From: Pseudomonadota bacterium
GTDB taxonomy: Bacteria; Pseudomonadota; Alphaproteobacteria; Rhizobiales; Hyphomicrobiaceae
Length of the DNA: 6,566 nt
Direction: 5' to 3'
NCBI GenBank assembly: GCA_021816505.1
Contig: JAKAXS010000169.1
Span: 1-6,566 of the forward strand
The notes below the pieces were generated by a model. It was not told the origin of the DNA, did no database searches, and saw only the letters and a program-made list of their open reading frames with translations. Shown here piece after piece: positions 5,722 to 6,566 of this stretch. Both the position numbers and the translations under genes were made by a program. How positions within the stretch are numbered: position 1 is the stretch's first letter; every line of letters starts with the position of its first letter.

Positions 5722-6566
5722 ATGGCCGACACCGACATGACGCAGAAGCAGCGCGCGCCGCGACGCCGTCGCGTGGCCGCAGCGTTGCTCGCGGCTGGGC
5801 TGGCGGCGTGCGCTCCTACACTCGCGTTGGCGCAGGGCTTCGACTGGCCGTGGAGCGAGCAGGACGACGAGCCGCCGCCGCGCCCGGTTCCGCGCGAGCC
5901 GGTCTATCAGCCGCCTCCGACGCAGGTTCCTCCTCCCCAAGGCGCACCCGGCGCCGGGCCACCACCCCCGCAGCAGCAGGGCGGCTCCTGGGGCACCAAG
6001 AATCCGATCTGTCTCCAGCTGGAGCAGCGATTGGTGCAGGAAGGCCAGCGCGGCAACAGCTCGCGCAGCGTGCTCCCGCAGCTCGAGAGCGATATTCGCC
6101 AGCTGGACCAGTCCGTGCGCCAGAGCAGCGATAAGCTGGAACGCAGCTGCTACGAGTATTTTCTGTTCTCCAAGTCGCTGCGCGGCACGCCACAGTGCCG
6201 CGAGCTGGCACGCCAGAACGAAGCCGATCGCCGCCGCCTGCATGAGCTGGAATCGCAGCGCCAAGACATCGTCGGCTCCGGCGGGCGCAACTACCAGGAC
6301 GACATCATCAGCGAACTGGCCCGCAACAATTGCGGTGCGAGCTATCAGCAGCAGGCGCGCAAGCGTGAAAGCAGCGGTCCGTTCGGTTTTTGGGAAGACG
6401 ATAGCGAAGGCGGCACGGGCGGCACAGGCGGCCTCGGCACCTACGGCAATCTCGGCTACGCGACCTACCGCACATTGTGCGTGCGTTTGTGCGACGGCTA
6501 TTATTTCCCCGTGAGCTTCTCGACGCTGCCCAACCATTTCGATCGCGATCAGCAGGCGTGCCAGTC
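5722..6566 (+). CDS. Exported DUF2865-type protein, 3'-truncated by the window edge
   Basis: An open frame from ATG 5722 to the window end gives 281 complete codons with no stop. An arginine-rich n-region (RAPRRRRVAA) and a hydrophobic core lead to two possible cleavage sites: ALA|Q at 37/38 (signal peptidase I) or a lipobox LAAC with C30. A proline-rich linker spans about 51-83. A Gln/Arg-rich, probably coiled-coil region runs from about 97 to 183. A Gly-rich hinge lies around 230-239. The visible start of the C-terminal module, TYRTLCVRLCDGYYFPVSFS (248-267) followed by NHFDRDQQAC, matches my memory of DUF2865 proteins of Rhizobiales. That family has no established function; the layout suggests an envelope protein with disulfides (C97, C143, C159, C204, C253, C257, C280). 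The Shine-Dalgarno is weak (GCGGGA). A second ATG at 5737 would keep the same signal peptide. Strong frame consistency and the domain match make this, not the opposite-strand frame, the real gene. Confidence 0.85.
   Translation, partial: MADTDMTQKQRAPRRRRVAAALLAAGLAACAPTLALAQGFDWPWSEQDDEPPPRPVPREPVYQPPPTQVPPPQGAPGAGPPPPQQQGGSWGTKNPICLQLEQRLVQEGQRGNSSRSVLPQLESDIRQLDQSVRQSSDKLERSCYEYFLFSKSLRGTPQCRELARQNEADRRRLHELESQRQDIVGSGGRNYQDDIISELARNNCGASYQQQARKRESSGPFGFWEDDSEGGTGGTGGLGTYGNLGYATYRTLCVRLCDGYYFPVSFSTLPNHFDRDQQACQ

Noticed and set aside
5593..6537. Minus-strand open frame of 314 codons
   Set aside because: It is the antisense of the DUF2865-type gene. Its product is an Ala/Arg/Leu-rich sequence without recognisable motifs, while the plus strand has a signal peptide, a proline-rich linker and a family match.

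Overview
The window is GC-rich chromosomal DNA from an alphaproteobacterium, most likely of the order Hyphomicrobiales (Rhizobiales). The reasons are the high GC content, TTG starts on two genes (vapC and cysS), a DUF2865-type secreted protein at the right edge (a family I know from Rhizobiales genomes), and the housekeeping content (citramalate synthase, cysteinyl-tRNA synthetase). I cannot name a genus from the sequence alone.

Layout, left to right. Positions 3-395 (+) hold the 3' part of an unrecognised gene that is cut by the window edge. It runs tail to tail, with only 3 bp between stop codons, into a long minus-strand cluster. Read in its own direction (right to left), that cluster is: a 74-residue membrane-anchored or lipid-anchored small protein (5543-5319), cysS (5197-3776), a VapB/VapC toxin-antitoxin pair (3708-3050), a GFA-family zinc protein (3053-2550), a YafP-like GNAT acetyltransferase (2544-2035) and cimA (2009-399). 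At the right edge a plus-strand gene runs from 5722 out of the window. It encodes an exported, proline-rich, cysteine-containing DUF2865-type protein, and is divergent from the 74-residue gene across a 178-bp intergenic region.

How the pieces relate. vapB, vapC, the GFA gene, the GNAT gene and cimA are packed very tightly: TTGA overlap, ATGA overlap, 5-bp gap, 25-bp gap. This looks like one transcription unit. The one promoter I can see for it lies just before vapB (TTGACC-N17-TAGGCT), and palindromic GGCATA/TATGCC elements of the kind expected for VapBC autoregulation overlap its -10. The biosynthetic gene cimA (pyruvate-derived isoleucine synthesis) may therefore be transcribed at least partly from a toxin-antitoxin promoter, together with read-through from cysS, since no terminator is visible in the 67-bp cysS-vapB gap. 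cysS has its own candidate promoter upstream.

No RNA genes, CRISPR arrays, insertion sequences, integrases or phage genes were seen. No gap between genes exceeds 300 bp. I did not find a clear candidate for an undescribed multi-gene system. The items most worth a second look are the embedded, translationally coupled vapBC module, the two uncharacterised exported proteins at the right, and the repeat structure in the divergent intergenic region.
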